A stretch of DNA of 64,000 bases from Acidimicrobiia bacterium (GCA_023264995.1 JAHFUR010000009.1:62001-126000), one strand, 5' to 3'. Positions 44,648 through 54,808 are shown, counted from the first letter of the stretch. The notes: generated by a model not told the origin, from the sequence alone. Made by a program: numbers and translations.

Positions 44648-47633
44648 TGACGCGCACCGTGACCAGCTGGAACGGCCTGAGGGCCAGCAGGACGGCCCCG
44701 GCGTCGACCTCGAGGTCGGCGCCGGGGCGCTCCAGGAGGTCGGTCAGCCAGGCGCGCCCCAAGGGCATGGCCAGGCGCAGCCGGGCCCGGCGGTGGCCGC
44801 CGTAGGCCTCGTAGCCGCGGACGACGATGTCGCCGCTGCCGTCGTCGGCCCGCTTGACGGCGGTCACGACGAAGCCGGGGTTGTCAACCGACACGAACGA
44901 CGCGGTGGCGGGCAACGGGCCGGGCCGGCGCTCGGTCGGCAGCACGGTCACGGGCGAGTTGAGGGCGGCCGCGGCGTCGAGCACGCCGCCAGCCAGAGGG
45001 TCGCCGGCGTGGGGGAACAGGGCGTAGGTGAACCGGTGCCGGCCCTGGTCGCACTCGGGGTCTGGGGCGGTGGGAGCCCGCAGGAGCGACAGGCGCAGGA
45101 CGTTGCCCCGCACGTCGTAGCCGTACTTGCAGTCGTTCAGGAGGGCGACGCCGTAGCCGGCTTCGGAAAGGTCGGCCCACCGGTGGGCGCACACCTCGAA
45201 GCGGGCGCGCTCCCATGAGGTGTTCTCGTGCGTGGGCCGGCTGATGTGGCCGAACTGGATCTCGAAGGTGGCCCGGTCGGTGTGGACGGCCACCGGGAAG
45301 GCGACCTTCAGGAACCGGTGGCGCTCGTGCCAGTCGACCTCGGTGACGAAGTCGAGGCGCCGCGAACCGGCCTCCAGCACCAGCCGTTGGTCGATCGACG
45401 ACGACGCGAAGCGCCGGGTGAACCGGACCTGGCCGCGCGTGCCGCCGGCGCCGACGTCGATCACGACCGGGCCGGCCAGCTCCTCGTAGTCGTCCAGGTA
45501 GGCCCGGTCGACGTCCCATGCGTCGTACTCGGCCGGCCGGTCGCGGTGCAGGTGGAACACGTTGCCCAGCCGGCCGGGGGCCAGGACCTCGCGCTGGTGT
45601 TCCAGGTCGTACACCGAGGTGAGCCGGCCGGCGCCGTCCCACGCCACCCGGAGGAGGCCGTTCGACATCCAGGCGTCGCCGGCCTCGACGGGCGCCAGCG
45701 CCGCCGGCGGGCCGTCGAGGTCGACGACCGAGTAGCCCATCGCCGGGATGTCGGCGACGACCGGCCCGACTCGCTCCCGCCGGCGGTGGGCCGTTGGGTT
45801 GAAGACGACCGCCGGCGAGGCCGCACCCGAGGTGTCGACCGCGGCGGCAATGGCGGCGAGGGCGTCACCGGACAGGCGGCCGGCGACCGCCTGGACCTCG
45901 GCGTGCTCGGCGGCGGTGTCCCGGTAGACCCAGTTGATGGAGGAGCCGGGGAGGATGTCGTGGAACTGGTTGACCAGGAGGAGCTTCCACGCCCGGTCGA
46001 GGTCGGACGCCGGCCACGGCGCGCCGTCGGGGCGGACCGTCGACCACAGCTCGGCCGCGGCGAGGGCCAGCTCCCCCCGCCGGTTCCCGAGCTTCACCGC
46101 CGCCTGGCTGGTGAAGGTACCGCGGTGCTTCTCCAGGTACAGGTCGCCCGACCAGACGGGCAGCGGCGCGGGGTCGGCCTCGACGGCGGCGAAGAAGTCG
46201 CCCGGCGACCCCAGGTCGACCCGGGGGGCGCCGGCCAGGTCGGCGGCCCGCAGTGCGGCCTCGACCATGTCGCGGGTTGGCCCGCCACCGCCGTCGCCGT
46301 ACCCGAACGGGTACAGCGAGCGGGCGCCGGCGGCGGGGACGGCCGGGGCGCGGAGCAGCTCGGGCAGCGACATGTCGCCGTTGTAGGTGTCAGCCGGCGG
46401 GAAATGCGCCCGCACACGGGTCCCGTCGAGGCCTTCCCACCAGAAGGTGTGGTGGGGGAAGCGGTTCACCTCGTTCCACGAGAGCTTCTGGGTGACGAAC
46501 CAGCCCATCCCGGCCTGGGCCAGGATCTGGGGGAGGGTGGCCGGGAACCCGAACCCGTCGGGCAGCCACATCTCGCGGCATTCGTGGCCGAAGCGGCTGA
46601 GGTACCAGCGCTGGCCGTGGACGATCTGGCGGACGAGGGACTCTCCGGACGGCATGTTGCAGTCGGCCTCGACCCACATGCCCCCGGCCGGCCGGAACTG
46701 GCCGGCGGCCACCCGGTCGGCGATGCGGGCGAACAGCGCCGGGTAGCGCTCCTCGACCCACGCCAGGTGGCGGGCGGCCGAGCACACCAGCTCGAAGCCG
46801 GGGTACTCCTCCATGAGGGTCACCGCGTTGGCGAAGCTCCGGGCGCATTTCCGCGCCGCTTCCCGTGCCGGCCACAGCCAGGCCGTGTCGATGTGGGCGT
46901 GGCCGACCGCGGTGATGCGGTGGGCCCCGGCCGGCGCCGGCCGGCCCAGCACGTGGGCCAGCGCCTGGCGTCCCGCCGGCGCCGTGGCGGCCACGTCCTC
47001 AGGGTCGACGGCGCCCAGCACGGCGGCCAGCGGTTCGAGCAGGGAGAAGTCAGTCCCTGTGGCCTCGGCCGCCTCGGCCAGCTCGAGCACGGTACGCAGG
47101 TCGCAGGCCAGGCCGTGGACCTCGCGCCGGCGCACCGCCAGCTCGCAGGCCACCAGGCGGTGCAACGGCGGCCCGCCCGGGTCGGCGAGGAGCAGGGGCC
47201 AGTCGACCCCGGCGTCGTGGGCCGGCACGGCCGGGTTGGCCGCGGCCTCGACGTACAGCTCAATGGCATCCTGGGCCTCGGCCCGCCGGCGGAGGACGGC
47301 GTCGCGCCGGAGCCAGGACAGGCCGACGGCAGGGGCACCGTCCTGCCAGAGCAGCCCCTCGGCGGGCGCGGTCATCTCGAACCGGAGCGCCACCTCCTCT
47401 CCCGCCCACCCAGGCGGGACCGTCCCCCGGAGCCGGAACCAGGTCGTTCCCCACTGGGGCCCCCACCAGCCCCCGACGTCGAACGGCTCGAAGGCGCCGG
47501 CGACGGCCTCCTCGTAGGTGAGCGGCTCGCCGGGCAGGTGGCGGGCGGCGACCTCGAGGGGGGCCCGCGAGCCGAGCACGGCGGGCCCGACGACGTCGGT
47601 GAGCAGCTCTCGCGCCCGGCCAAGGATCGACAC
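44640..47633 (-). CDS. Glycoside hydrolase family 38 alpha-mannosidase
   Basis: 997 residues from a GTG. Upstream sequence to 49229 is open but overlaps other genes. GH38 features: AVGHAHIDTAWLWP (zinc-binding His and Asp), GMWVEADCNMPSGESLVRQ with the catalytic Asp, WLPDGFGFPATLPQIL and NQFHDILPGSSI. A C-terminal beta domain follows. It hydrolyses alpha-mannosidic bonds and has no signal peptide, so it is cytoplasmic. It is divergent from the solute-binding lipoprotein gene by 63 bp. Confidence 0.94.
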   Translation of the reverse strand: MSILGRARELLTDVVGPAVLGSRAPLEVAARHLPGEPLTYEEAVAGAFEPFDVGGWWGPQWGTTWFRLRGTVPPGWAGEEVALRFEMTAPAEGLLWQDGAPAVGLSWLRRDAVLRRRAEAQDAIELYVEAAANPAVPAHDAGVDWPLLLADPGGPPLHRLVACELAVRRREVHGLACDLRTVLELAEAAEATGTDFSLLEPLAAVLGAVDPEDVAATAPAGRQALAHVLGRPAPAGAHRITAVGHAHIDTAWLWPAREAARKCARSFANAVTLMEEYPGFELVCSAARHLAWVEERYPALFARIADRVAAGQFRPAGGMWVEADCNMPSGESLVRQIVHGQRWYLSRFGHECREMWLPDGFGFPATLPQILAQAGMGWFVTQKLSWNEVNRFPHHTFWWEGLDGTRVRAHFPPADTYNGDMSLPELLRAPAVPAAGARSLYPFGYGDGGGGPTRDMVEAALRAADLAGAPRVDLGSPGDFFAAVEADPAPLPVWSGDLYLEKHRGTFTSQAAVKLGNRRGELALAAAELWSTVRPDGAPWPASDLDRAWKLLLVNQFHDILPGSSINWVYRDTAAEHAEVQAVAGRLSGDALAAIAAAVDTSGAASPAVVFNPTAHRRRERVGPVVADIPAMGYSVVDLDGPPAALAPVEAGDAWMSNGLLRVAWDGAGRLTSVYDLEHQREVLAPGRLGNVFHLHRDRPAEYDAWDVDRAYLDDYEELAGPVVIDVGAGGTRGQVRFTRRFASSSIDQRLVLEAGSRRLDFVTEVDWHERHRFLKVAFPVAVHTDRATFEIQFGHISRPTHENTSWERARFEVCAHRWADLSEAGYGVALLNDCKYGYDVRGNVLRLSLLRAPTAPDPECDQGRHRFTYALFPHAGDPLAGGVLDAAAALNSPVTVLPTERRPGPLPATASFVSVDNPGFVVTAVKRADDGSGDIVVRGYEAYGGHRRARLRLAMPLGRAWLTDLLERPGADLEVDAGAVLLALRPFQLVTVRVTP

Positions 47634-47696
47634 CCCCCAACCTACCGGCCGTTCCTCTACGATCCCGCCATCACGTGGGCACGGCGCAGGGGAGGG

Positions 47697-49217
47697 TTGC
47701 CGCGCAGGACGGTTGTCCTGACGCTTGTTCTCGCCTGCCTCGGCGCGGCCTGCTCGGGTGGCGGCGGCGCCGGCCCGCCGGCCGCCGGCCCGCCGGCACG
47801 CCCGGGGGAGATCCGCATCGGCGTCGGCGAGGACATCTGGCCCCTCACCGGGGTCGGGCCGAGCTCGAAGCACTTCGCCGCTGGCGAGCTCAACGTCGGC
47901 GTCTACGAGCCCCTGGTGTCGATGGCGCCCGACTTCACCGTCCGTCCCGGCCTGGCCGAGCGGTGGGAGCTGGTCGGGCCGGCCACCTGGCGCTTCCACC
48001 TCCGCCCCAACGTGACGTTCCACGACGGCCGGCCGTTCGGCGCCGACGACGTCGTGTGGTCGTGGACGGGCCGGGAGTTCATGCCCCGCTCCGTCACCGC
48101 CACGCTCGACAAGGTGGTCAAGGTCGACGACCTGACGGTGGACTTCGTGTCGACGGCGCCCAACCTGCGGCTCCCGGAGCAGTTGGTGCACCCCGAGGGA
48201 CCGATCGTCCCCAAGGGCTCCCACAACGACGCCACGCCGCCGGTGGGGACCGGACCGTTCAAGGTCGTCGACTACCAGCCCCGCCGGGAGGTCGTCGTCG
48301 AGCGCTTCGACGGCTATTGGGGCGCCAAGGCGCGCGCCGGGCGGCTCACCTTCCGGTTCATGCCTGACGCCGACGTGCGTCTCGATGCCCTGCGCCGGGG
48401 CGAGATCGACGCCGCCACCGGCGTCCCCGGCCCGGCGGTGGCCGCCCTCGAGGCCGACCGGCGGTTCCACGTCGTCCGGGCACCCGCCGGCGCCACCCAG
48501 ATCCTGACCTTCAACGCGGCCAGCCCGTTCGGGACCGACCGGGTCGTGCGCCAGGCCGTGGCTCTGGCCGTCGACCGCTCCCGCTACGTGGCCGACGTCC
48601 TGGCCGGCAACGGGGAGCCGGGGCGGTGGACGTCGCCGCCGGCTGTGCTCGGGGCCGCGGCCCAGGCGGTGCCGGCGCCGGCGTTCGACCCGGCCCGGGC
48701 CCGCCAGCTCCTCGACGACGCCGGCTGGAAGCCCGGCCCCGACGGTGTGCGCCTGCTCGGCGCCCGCCGGCTGGCCCTGACGATGATCGGCGGGCCGACC
48801 GTGCCCGAGGCGGGCATGCGGCTGGTGGCGGCGGCGCTGAAGGACGTGGGTATGGACGTCGTGGTGAAGAAGGCGGTCGACATCCGCACGTCGGAGCAGA
48901 ACCGCGACCGCGGCTACGACGTGGAGCTGGCCATACCGAACCAGAACGACGCCAACCCCGCGTTCCTGCTGGCGTCGCGCACCTCGCCCGAGGCCGACTA
49001 CACGGCGCTGGCCGCCCAGTCCGTCGCCGCCCCGAGCCGTGAGGAAGTGCAGCGGGCGGCCTCGGCCATGACCGCGTTGGCGGTCAGCCGGGACTTCACG
49101 GTCGTGCCCCTCGCCGGCGTGGCCCAGACCTACGCCATGCGGGCCGGCGTGGACTTCGGCGAACCCCACCCGTCGGCCATCAACCAGACGTGGGCGACAC
49201 TGGCCGTGGCCGGGTAG
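47697..49217 (+). CDS. Family 5 extracellular solute-binding lipoprotein
   Basis: 506 residues from the TTG at 47697, chosen because a lipoprotein signal (VVLTLVLACLGAAC) follows at once; its GGGAGGG is unusually close. A Gly-rich linker precedes an SBP_bac_5 domain: YEPLVSMAPDFTVRPGLAERW, FHLRPNVTFHDGRPFGADDVVWSW and GTGPFKVVDY. These bind oligopeptides or sugars for ABC importers. No permease or ATPase is encoded near. The following regulator begins two bases after its stop, so the two may act together. Confidence 0.88.
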   Translation: MPRRTVVLTLVLACLGAACSGGGGAGPPAAGPPARPGEIRIGVGEDIWPLTGVGPSSKHFAAGELNVGVYEPLVSMAPDFTVRPGLAERWELVGPATWRFHLRPNVTFHDGRPFGADDVVWSWTGREFMPRSVTATLDKVVKVDDLTVDFVSTAPNLRLPEQLVHPEGPIVPKGSHNDATPPVGTGPFKVVDYQPRREVVVERFDGYWGAKARAGRLTFRFMPDADVRLDALRRGEIDAATGVPGPAVAALEADRRFHVVRAPAGATQILTFNAASPFGTDRVVRQAVALAVDRSRYVADVLAGNGEPGRWTSPPAVLGAAAQAVPAPAFDPARARQLLDDAGWKPGPDGVRLLGARRLALTMIGGPTVPEAGMRLVAAALKDVGMDVVVKKAVDIRTSEQNRDRGYDVELAIPNQNDANPAFLLASRTSPEADYTALAAQSVAAPSREEVQRAASAMTALAVSRDFTVVPLAGVAQTYAMRAGVDFGEPHPSAINQTWATLAVAG

Positions 49218-49219
49218 CC

Positions 49220-52200
49220 GTGCACCCACCGAGCGCAGGACAGCCCGACGGGAGGGCGCTGCAGTTCCGTCTCCTCGGCCCCTTCGAGGTCGCGCTCGAC
49301 GGCCGGCTGCTCGACATCGGCCGGCCGAAGCAGCGCGCCGTCCTGGCCAACCTCCTCCTCCACGCCAACACCGTGGTATCCGTCGACCGGTTCACCGATG
49401 TGCTCTGGCCGGACGGCCCGCCGCCGCGCTCCACCGGCAACCTCCCGGTGTACATCGCCAACCTCCGGCGCCTGATCGAGCCGGAGCGCCCGGCTCGCAC
49501 CGCGCCCCAGCGCATCCTGACCCGGGCGCCCGGCTACCTCGTGCGGGTCGGGGCCGGCGAGTACGACGTCGCCGACTTCGAGCGGCTCAGGGCCGAGGGC
49601 AGCCGCCACCTGGTCGAGAGCCGGCCCCGGGCCGCCCGCCGGGCGCTGGCCGACGGTCTGGCCCTCTGGCGGGGGCGGGCCATGGAGGAGTTCCCGTTCG
49701 CCGAGATGGAGGCGGCCCGCCTCGACGGGGCCCGGGTGGCGGCCACCGAGGACCGCATCGCCGCCGACCTGGTCCTCGGCGCCCATCTGGCCGTCATCGG
49801 GGAGCTGGAGCACCTCATCGGCGAGCACGGGCTCCGGGAGCGCCTGGTGGAGCTGCTGATGCTGGCCCTGTACCGCTCGGGCCGCCAGAGCGACGCGCTG
49901 CGGGCCTATGCCACGGCCCGGGACCGTCTCCGCGAGGAGCTGGGCCTCGAGCCCGGCCCGGACCTGCGCCGGCTCGAGGCCGAGATCCTGGCCCAGTCGC
50001 CGGCCCTCGACTGGCACCCGCCGGCCCCCGAGGGCGTGGCCGCGCCGGTGGACACGGGGCCACCGCCGGCCCCGGCCGACCCCTTCGTCGGCCGGGCCGC
50101 CGAGCTGGCTGCCATCCGGGGGGCCCTCGGGGGCCCCGACGGCGGGCCGGGCGCCGTCGTCCTCGTGGCCGGCGAGCCGGGGATCGGCAAGACCCGCCTG
50201 GTCCGGGAGGCGCTGACCGCGGCAGCCGACCGCGGGTGGGCCGTGGCGTGGGGCCGGTGCGACGAAGTCGACGTGGCCCCACCGTTCGGGCCGTGGATCC
50301 AGGTCATCCGGGCTCTCCTGGCCCACCCCGACACCGGCGTGGTCCGGGCCGCCGTCGCCCCCTCGGCGGCGGAGATCGGCCAACTGGTCCCCGAGGTGAA
50401 GGAGCTCGTCGGCGAGCTGGCGCCGCCACCGCCGCTCGACCAGGCGTCGGCCCGGTTCCGCCAGTTCGAGGCGGTGGGGGACTTCCTGGCCCGCCTGGCC
50501 CACCAGCTCGGCGTGGTCGTCGTGCTCGACGACCTCCACTGGGCCGACCCGCCGTCGCTCCAGCTCGCCGGGCACCTGGCCCGGCGGCTGGCCGGCCAGC
50601 CCGCCCACCTCGTCATCACCTACCGCGATGTCGACCCGGCGCCCAACGCCGGCCTCCGCGACCTCCTGGCGTCGCTCGCCCGCCAGCCCGGCCGCGTCGA
50701 CCTGTCGCTCACCGGCCTCAGCCACGAGGAGGTGGCCGAGTTCGTCGCCCACGAGGCCGGCGTGGCGCCGTCCGCCGGCGTGCTGGCCGCGGTATGGGAC
50801 CGCTCGGGTGGGAACCCGTTCTTCGTGGGCGAGCTGACCCGCCTCCTGGTGGCCGAGCGGACGCTCACCGTCCCGTCGCCGACGACCGCGGGCGTGCCCT
50901 GGGCCGTCCGCCAGGTCGTCGGCCGGCGCATGGAACGGCTCCCCGAGCCGACGCAGCAGCTCCTTGTGGTCGCCGCAGTCGCCGGCACGGACTTCGACCT
51001 GCGGGTGGTCGCCCGCGCCGCCGGCGTGTCCCTCGACCAGGCCCTCGACCTGGTCGACGTGGCCGTGGCCGCCGGGCTGGTCGCCGAGGTGCCGGGCGAG
51101 GTGGGCCGGTTCGGGTTCTCCCACGCCATCGTCCAGGAGACGATCTACGGCGACCTGGCCGGGCTGCGCCGGGCCGGCCTGCACGGGTCGGTCGCCGACG
51201 CCCTCGAAGAGGCGGGGGGCACGGGCCGGGCCATCGAGATCGTCCACCACCTCTACGAGGCCGCCCCCGTCCTCGGCCCGGAACGGGCCATCGCCGCGGC
51301 TGGGCGGGCGTCGGCCGCCGCCCAGGGCGCGCTGGCCTACGAGGTGGCCGAGGACCACCTCCGCCGGGCCCTGGCCCTGGTGACGGCGATGGCCGAGGGC
51401 CCCGAGCGCGACGGGTACGAGCTTGACGTGCAGGTCCAGCTGGCCGTGCTGCTGACCGTCGTGAAGGGGGTGGCGGTGCCGGAGACGGCGGCGGCGTGGG
51501 AGCGGGCCACCGAGCTGTGCCTGGCCGTCGAGGACCAGCGCCGGCTCCTGCTCTCCCTCTGGGGACTGCTCACCTTCGCGTGGGCCAGCGGCGACCTCGA
51601 CGGGGCCCGGTCGCTCGCCGACCACATGCTCCAGCTCGAACGGTCGTCGGCCGACCCGGTCGTCACCACCACGGCGCAGCTCGGCCTGGGCCTCGTCGCC
51701 CTGAGCTGCGGCGACCTGGCCGGCGGGACGGCCCACCTGGCCGCGGCCAAGGAGGTGGTCGACGCCCTCGACGACCACCTGCTGGTCGACGTGACCTTCG
51801 CCGACCTGCGGGTGCAGGTCGACAGCTGGCTGAGCATGGCCTGCCACCTCCGGGGCGACCACGCCGGGGGCCGGCGCCTGGCTGACGGCGCGGTGAAACG
51901 GGCCGGTACCACTGGAGGCCCCTTCACCATGGCCACGGGGCTCTCCTTCGCCGTCGTCGGCCGGGTGCTGAGCGCCGAGCCGGCCGACGGCCGGCGCCTG
52001 GCCGAGGAGCTCATCGACCTGGCCGACCGCCTCCAGGTGGCCGACTTCACCTACCACGGGCGGGTGGTCCGGGCGTGGGCCATGGCCCACATGGGTGCGC
52101 CCGAGGACGAGGTCGTGGCCCTGCTCGACGACTTGCCGCCGGCGCTGGCCGCGGGGATCCGGCCCTGGCACCCGTTCTGGCTGGCCCTCACTGCCGAGGT

Positions 52201-52477
52201 GTGGCAGGGCCTCGGTCGCCCGGCCGAGGCCTTGCGGCTCGTCGGCGACGCCATGGCCGAGATCGACGCCATGGGCGCGTCGTTCTCTGTTGCCGAGGTA
52301 CTGCGCCTCCGCGGTGAACTCACCCGGGCGATGGCGCCGGCCCGATTACCCGAGGCCCAGGCCGATCTCGACGAGGCGGCACGATTGGCGAGCGAGCAGG
52401 GCGCCGCCCTCTACCTCGATCGCGCCATGGCCGCAGGGGCGCGCCTGCCAGAGGCCGGCGGACCGGAGCGGCGATGA
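49220..52477 (+). CDS. SARP/AfsR-type regulator: OmpR-like DNA-binding, BTAD and STAND ATPase
   Basis: 1085 residues from a GTG two bases after the preceding stop. The winged helix-turn-helix (PKQRAVLANLLLHANTVVS...LWPD, residues 35-70) is followed by a BTAD domain to about residue 250, an AAA-type ATPase with GEPGIGKTRLVREAL and VVVLDDLHWAD, and a helical C-terminal part resembling TPR repeats. SARP proteins activate secondary-metabolite or stress genes. No target cluster is visible here. Confidence 0.93.
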   Translation: MHPPSAGQPDGRALQFRLLGPFEVALDGRLLDIGRPKQRAVLANLLLHANTVVSVDRFTDVLWPDGPPPRSTGNLPVYIANLRRLIEPERPARTAPQRILTRAPGYLVRVGAGEYDVADFERLRAEGSRHLVESRPRAARRALADGLALWRGRAMEEFPFAEMEAARLDGARVAATEDRIAADLVLGAHLAVIGELEHLIGEHGLRERLVELLMLALYRSGRQSDALRAYATARDRLREELGLEPGPDLRRLEAEILAQSPALDWHPPAPEGVAAPVDTGPPPAPADPFVGRAAELAAIRGALGGPDGGPGAVVLVAGEPGIGKTRLVREALTAAADRGWAVAWGRCDEVDVAPPFGPWIQVIRALLAHPDTGVVRAAVAPSAAEIGQLVPEVKELVGELAPPPPLDQASARFRQFEAVGDFLARLAHQLGVVVVLDDLHWADPPSLQLAGHLARRLAGQPAHLVITYRDVDPAPNAGLRDLLASLARQPGRVDLSLTGLSHEEVAEFVAHEAGVAPSAGVLAAVWDRSGGNPFFVGELTRLLVAERTLTVPSPTTAGVPWAVRQVVGRRMERLPEPTQQLLVVAAVAGTDFDLRVVARAAGVSLDQALDLVDVAVAAGLVAEVPGEVGRFGFSHAIVQETIYGDLAGLRRAGLHGSVADALEEAGGTGRAIEIVHHLYEAAPVLGPERAIAAAGRASAAAQGALAYEVAEDHLRRALALVTAMAEGPERDGYELDVQVQLAVLLTVVKGVAVPETAAAWERATELCLAVEDQRRLLLSLWGLLTFAWASGDLDGARSLADHMLQLERSSADPVVTTTAQLGLGLVALSCGDLAGGTAHLAAAKEVVDALDDHLLVDVTFADLRVQVDSWLSMACHLRGDHAGGRRLADGAVKRAGTTGGPFTMATGLSFAVVGRVLSAEPADGRRLAEELIDLADRLQVADFTYHGRVVRAWAMAHMGAPEDEVVALLDDLPPALAAGIRPWHPFWLALTAEVWQGLGRPAEALRLVGDAMAEIDAMGASFSVAEVLRLRGELTRAMAPARLPEAQADLDEAARLASEQGAALYLDRAMAAGARLPEAGGPERR

Positions 52478-52636
52478 CGGGGAATGTTCGGGACCCGCCG
52501 TCGTACGAGCCCCGCACAGACCGTGCCTGTCAACGTTCGTCCCCCGGCACATTGATCGACCGAAGTGATGCCAACCATGCGCTATGGCGATTAACACCGG
52601 ATTAACCCGCCGCTCCTGACCGGCCCCACGGTGCCC

Positions 52637-54808
52637 TCAGGACGGTCCCGGCCCCGCTCCGGGTGGGGCATCGTCACGCCCGAGGGCTCGGCGGACGTAA
52701 CGCGTGTGGCCGTGGTCAGGCCCGTAGGTGGCCTCGAAGATGACCAGCGCCCGCTCGTGGGCATCGACGGCGCCGGCGGGGTCGCCGAGGTCCCGGCGGA
52801 CGAAGCCCAGGTTGGTGAGGGTGATGGCGACCTGGGGGTGGTCGGGCCCGTAGGTGGCCTCCTTTATAACCAGTGCCCGCTCGTAGGCCTCGACGGCACC
52901 AGCGTGGTCGCCGAGATCCTGGCGGACGTTGCCCAGGTTGGTCAGGGTCATGGCGACGTGGGGGTGTGGGGGCCCATAGGCGGCCTCGAAGATGGCCAGC
53001 GCCCGCTCGTGGGCATCGACGGCGGCGGCGGGGTCGCCGAGATCTTGGCGGACGATGCCCAGGTTGGCGAGGGTGATGGCGACCTGGGGGTGTTGGGGCC
53101 CATAGGCGGCCTCGAAGATGGCCAGCGCCCGCTCGTAGGCCTCGACGGCGCCGGCGTGGTCGCCGAGATCCTGGCGGACGATGCCCAGGTTGGCGAGGGT
53201 GATGGCGACCTGGGGGTGTTGGGGTCCATAGGCGGCCTCGAAGATGGCCAGCGCCCGCTCGTAGGCCTCGACGGCGCCGGCCTGGTCGCCGAGCTCCCGC
53301 CGGACGAGGCCCAGGCTGGCGAGGGTGATGGCGACCGAGGGGTGGTCGGGCCTGTAGGCCGCCTCCTTGATGGCGAGCGCCCGCTGGTGGGCCTCGACGG
53401 CGCCGGCGTGGTCGCCGAGGTCTTGGCGGACGAGGCCCAGGTTGGTGAGGGTGACGGCGACCGAGGGGTGGTCGGGCCCATAAGCGGCCTCCTTGATGGC
53501 CAGGGCGCGAACCAGCAGGTCGTCCGCCGGCCGGAACGAGGCCTGAAGGCGCAGGGAGATGCCCGTCTGGTTGGCCGCGCGGGCCAGGGCGCCGGCGTCG
53601 GCACCGAGCGCCTCGGCGTGGTCCATGAGGGCCAGGACGTGGGGGGCCACGTCGGCGAACCAGGCGAAGTTTCGGTGGTCCTCGGCGTCGGGGGCCGAGG
53701 CTTCGAGGTGGGCGGCCCACGCCGCCACCAGGGCGGCTTCGCGGTCGGCGTCGAGGGACCACCGGGTGATGTCCTGCACGAGGCGGTGCAGGCGCAGGTG
53801 GGCGCCGGCGGCTCGCACCAGGCCGTAGCGGCGCAGGGCGGCCAGGGCGTCGGCGACGTCGGTGCCGCCCAGCAGCCCGTCCAGTACGGCGATGGGGACG
53901 CGGTCGGGGGCGACGAAGGCCAGGGCGCCGAGCAGCTCGACGGCGGCGGGTGCCTCGGTGGCCAGGGCCTGGATGGCCAGGTCCCAGGTGGCAGCGACGG
54001 GCAGGGGGTAGCCGGGGGGCGCCTCGCTGCCGTAGGCTTTGCGCTGGCCGTCCTTGGTGGTCAGCAGGGCGACATAGCCACCGGCGGTGGTGCCGGGGCG
54101 GGCGGCCAGGTAGGCCAGGGCCTGGACCACGGCCAGGGGCAGGCCCCCCAGCCGCTTGGCCAGGGCGGCGATGTCGGCGGGCGCCGAGGTGGCCAGCTCC
54201 CGGCCGAGCCAGCCCACCACCACCTCGGGGGCGAGGTACTCGAGCTCGAAGGCCACCTCCCGGCGCGCCGTCCAGGTCTCGTTGCGGGTGGTGACCAGCA
54301 CCGTGACGCCGCCGGACGGCAGGTAGGGGTGGAGGGCGGCGGCGGTGGTGGCGTTGTCGAAGACCACCAGGGCCGGCGTTCGGCTGGCCAGCAGAGTCCG
54401 GGCCGCGGCCACGGCATCGGCCTCGGTGACGTCGTGGGTGGTGGCGTTGCGCACCAGCGTCCGGTACTGGCCGGCGATGAGCTCGGGGCGCTCGGCGTCG
54501 ACCCACGCGATCACGTCATAGCCCTCGCCGTGGGCGGCGACGTAACCCATGGCCAGGGCGGTCTTGCCGATGCCCCCTGTCCCCGCCACCGGCACGACGG
54601 TGGCCTGGCCGTGCCGGGCCAGGTGCTCGTGCAGGCGGGCCAGCTCGTCGCTGCGGCCCACCAGGGGCCACTCCCCGGGGGCGGGCGGGGCCAGGGCGAA
54701 GCGGCCCCCCAGGGCGGCCAGGCCCTGGGCCAGGTTGACGGTGACGACGTCGCGCCCGGCGGTGTTGCCGGCGCTCAGCGCGCCGGCCGACGGCCCGGTG
54801 GCCGTCAA
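52637..54808 (-). CDS. NB-ARC/TPR STAND NTPase (NLR-like)
   Basis: 723 residues from a TTG that overlaps the stop of the upstream gene (TTGA). Residues 1-30 are a linker with AGRDVVTVN. NB-ARC motifs follow: GTGGIGKTALAM (Walker A), PALVVFDNAT (Walker B), VLVTTRNETW and LGGLPLAVVQAL. A winged-helix-like part is followed by six full 42-residue TPRs and one partial repeat, with the consensus ALAIxEAAYGPxHPxVAxTL. This architecture is that of signal-sensing STAND NTPases, which include antiphage sensors and regulators. No effector domain is on the protein itself. Confidence 0.9.
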   Translation of the reverse strand: MTATGPSAGALSAGNTAGRDVVTVNLAQGLAALGGRFALAPPAPGEWPLVGRSDELARLHEHLARHGQATVVPVAGTGGIGKTALAMGYVAAHGEGYDVIAWVDAERPELIAGQYRTLVRNATTHDVTEADAVAAARTLLASRTPALVVFDNATTAAALHPYLPSGGVTVLVTTRNETWTARREVAFELEYLAPEVVVGWLGRELATSAPADIAALAKRLGGLPLAVVQALAYLAARPGTTAGGYVALLTTKDGQRKAYGSEAPPGYPLPVAATWDLAIQALATEAPAAVELLGALAFVAPDRVPIAVLDGLLGGTDVADALAALRRYGLVRAAGAHLRLHRLVQDITRWSLDADREAALVAAWAAHLEASAPDAEDHRNFAWFADVAPHVLALMDHAEALGADAGALARAANQTGISLRLQASFRPADDLLVRALAIKEAAYGPDHPSVAVTLTNLGLVRQDLGDHAGAVEAHQRALAIKEAAYRPDHPSVAITLASLGLVRRELGDQAGAVEAYERALAIFEAAYGPQHPQVAITLANLGIVRQDLGDHAGAVEAYERALAIFEAAYGPQHPQVAITLANLGIVRQDLGDPAAAVDAHERALAIFEAAYGPPHPHVAMTLTNLGNVRQDLGDHAGAVEAYERALVIKEATYGPDHPQVAITLTNLGFVRRDLGDPAGAVDAHERALVIFEATYGPDHGHTRYVRRALGRDDAPPGAGPGPS
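52751..53506 (-). repeat. Six tandem 126-bp repeats coding TPR units
   Basis: Six direct units of 126 bp, each coding one 42-residue TPR. Units 3 and 4 are almost identical in protein and DNA. A partial seventh unit precedes the stop. The identity suggests recent expansion or gene conversion of the sensor region. Confidence 0.85.

Noticed and set aside
45228-47660. Upstream extension of the solute-binding protein frame, opposite the GH38 gene
   Set aside because: The GH38 motifs on the other strand are strong; the extension has no motif, and a signal peptide at 47697 marks the real start.
52751-53506. Regular repeats that could be taken for a CRISPR array
   Set aside because: The 126-bp units are contiguous with no unique spacers and are in frame with TPR protein repeats.
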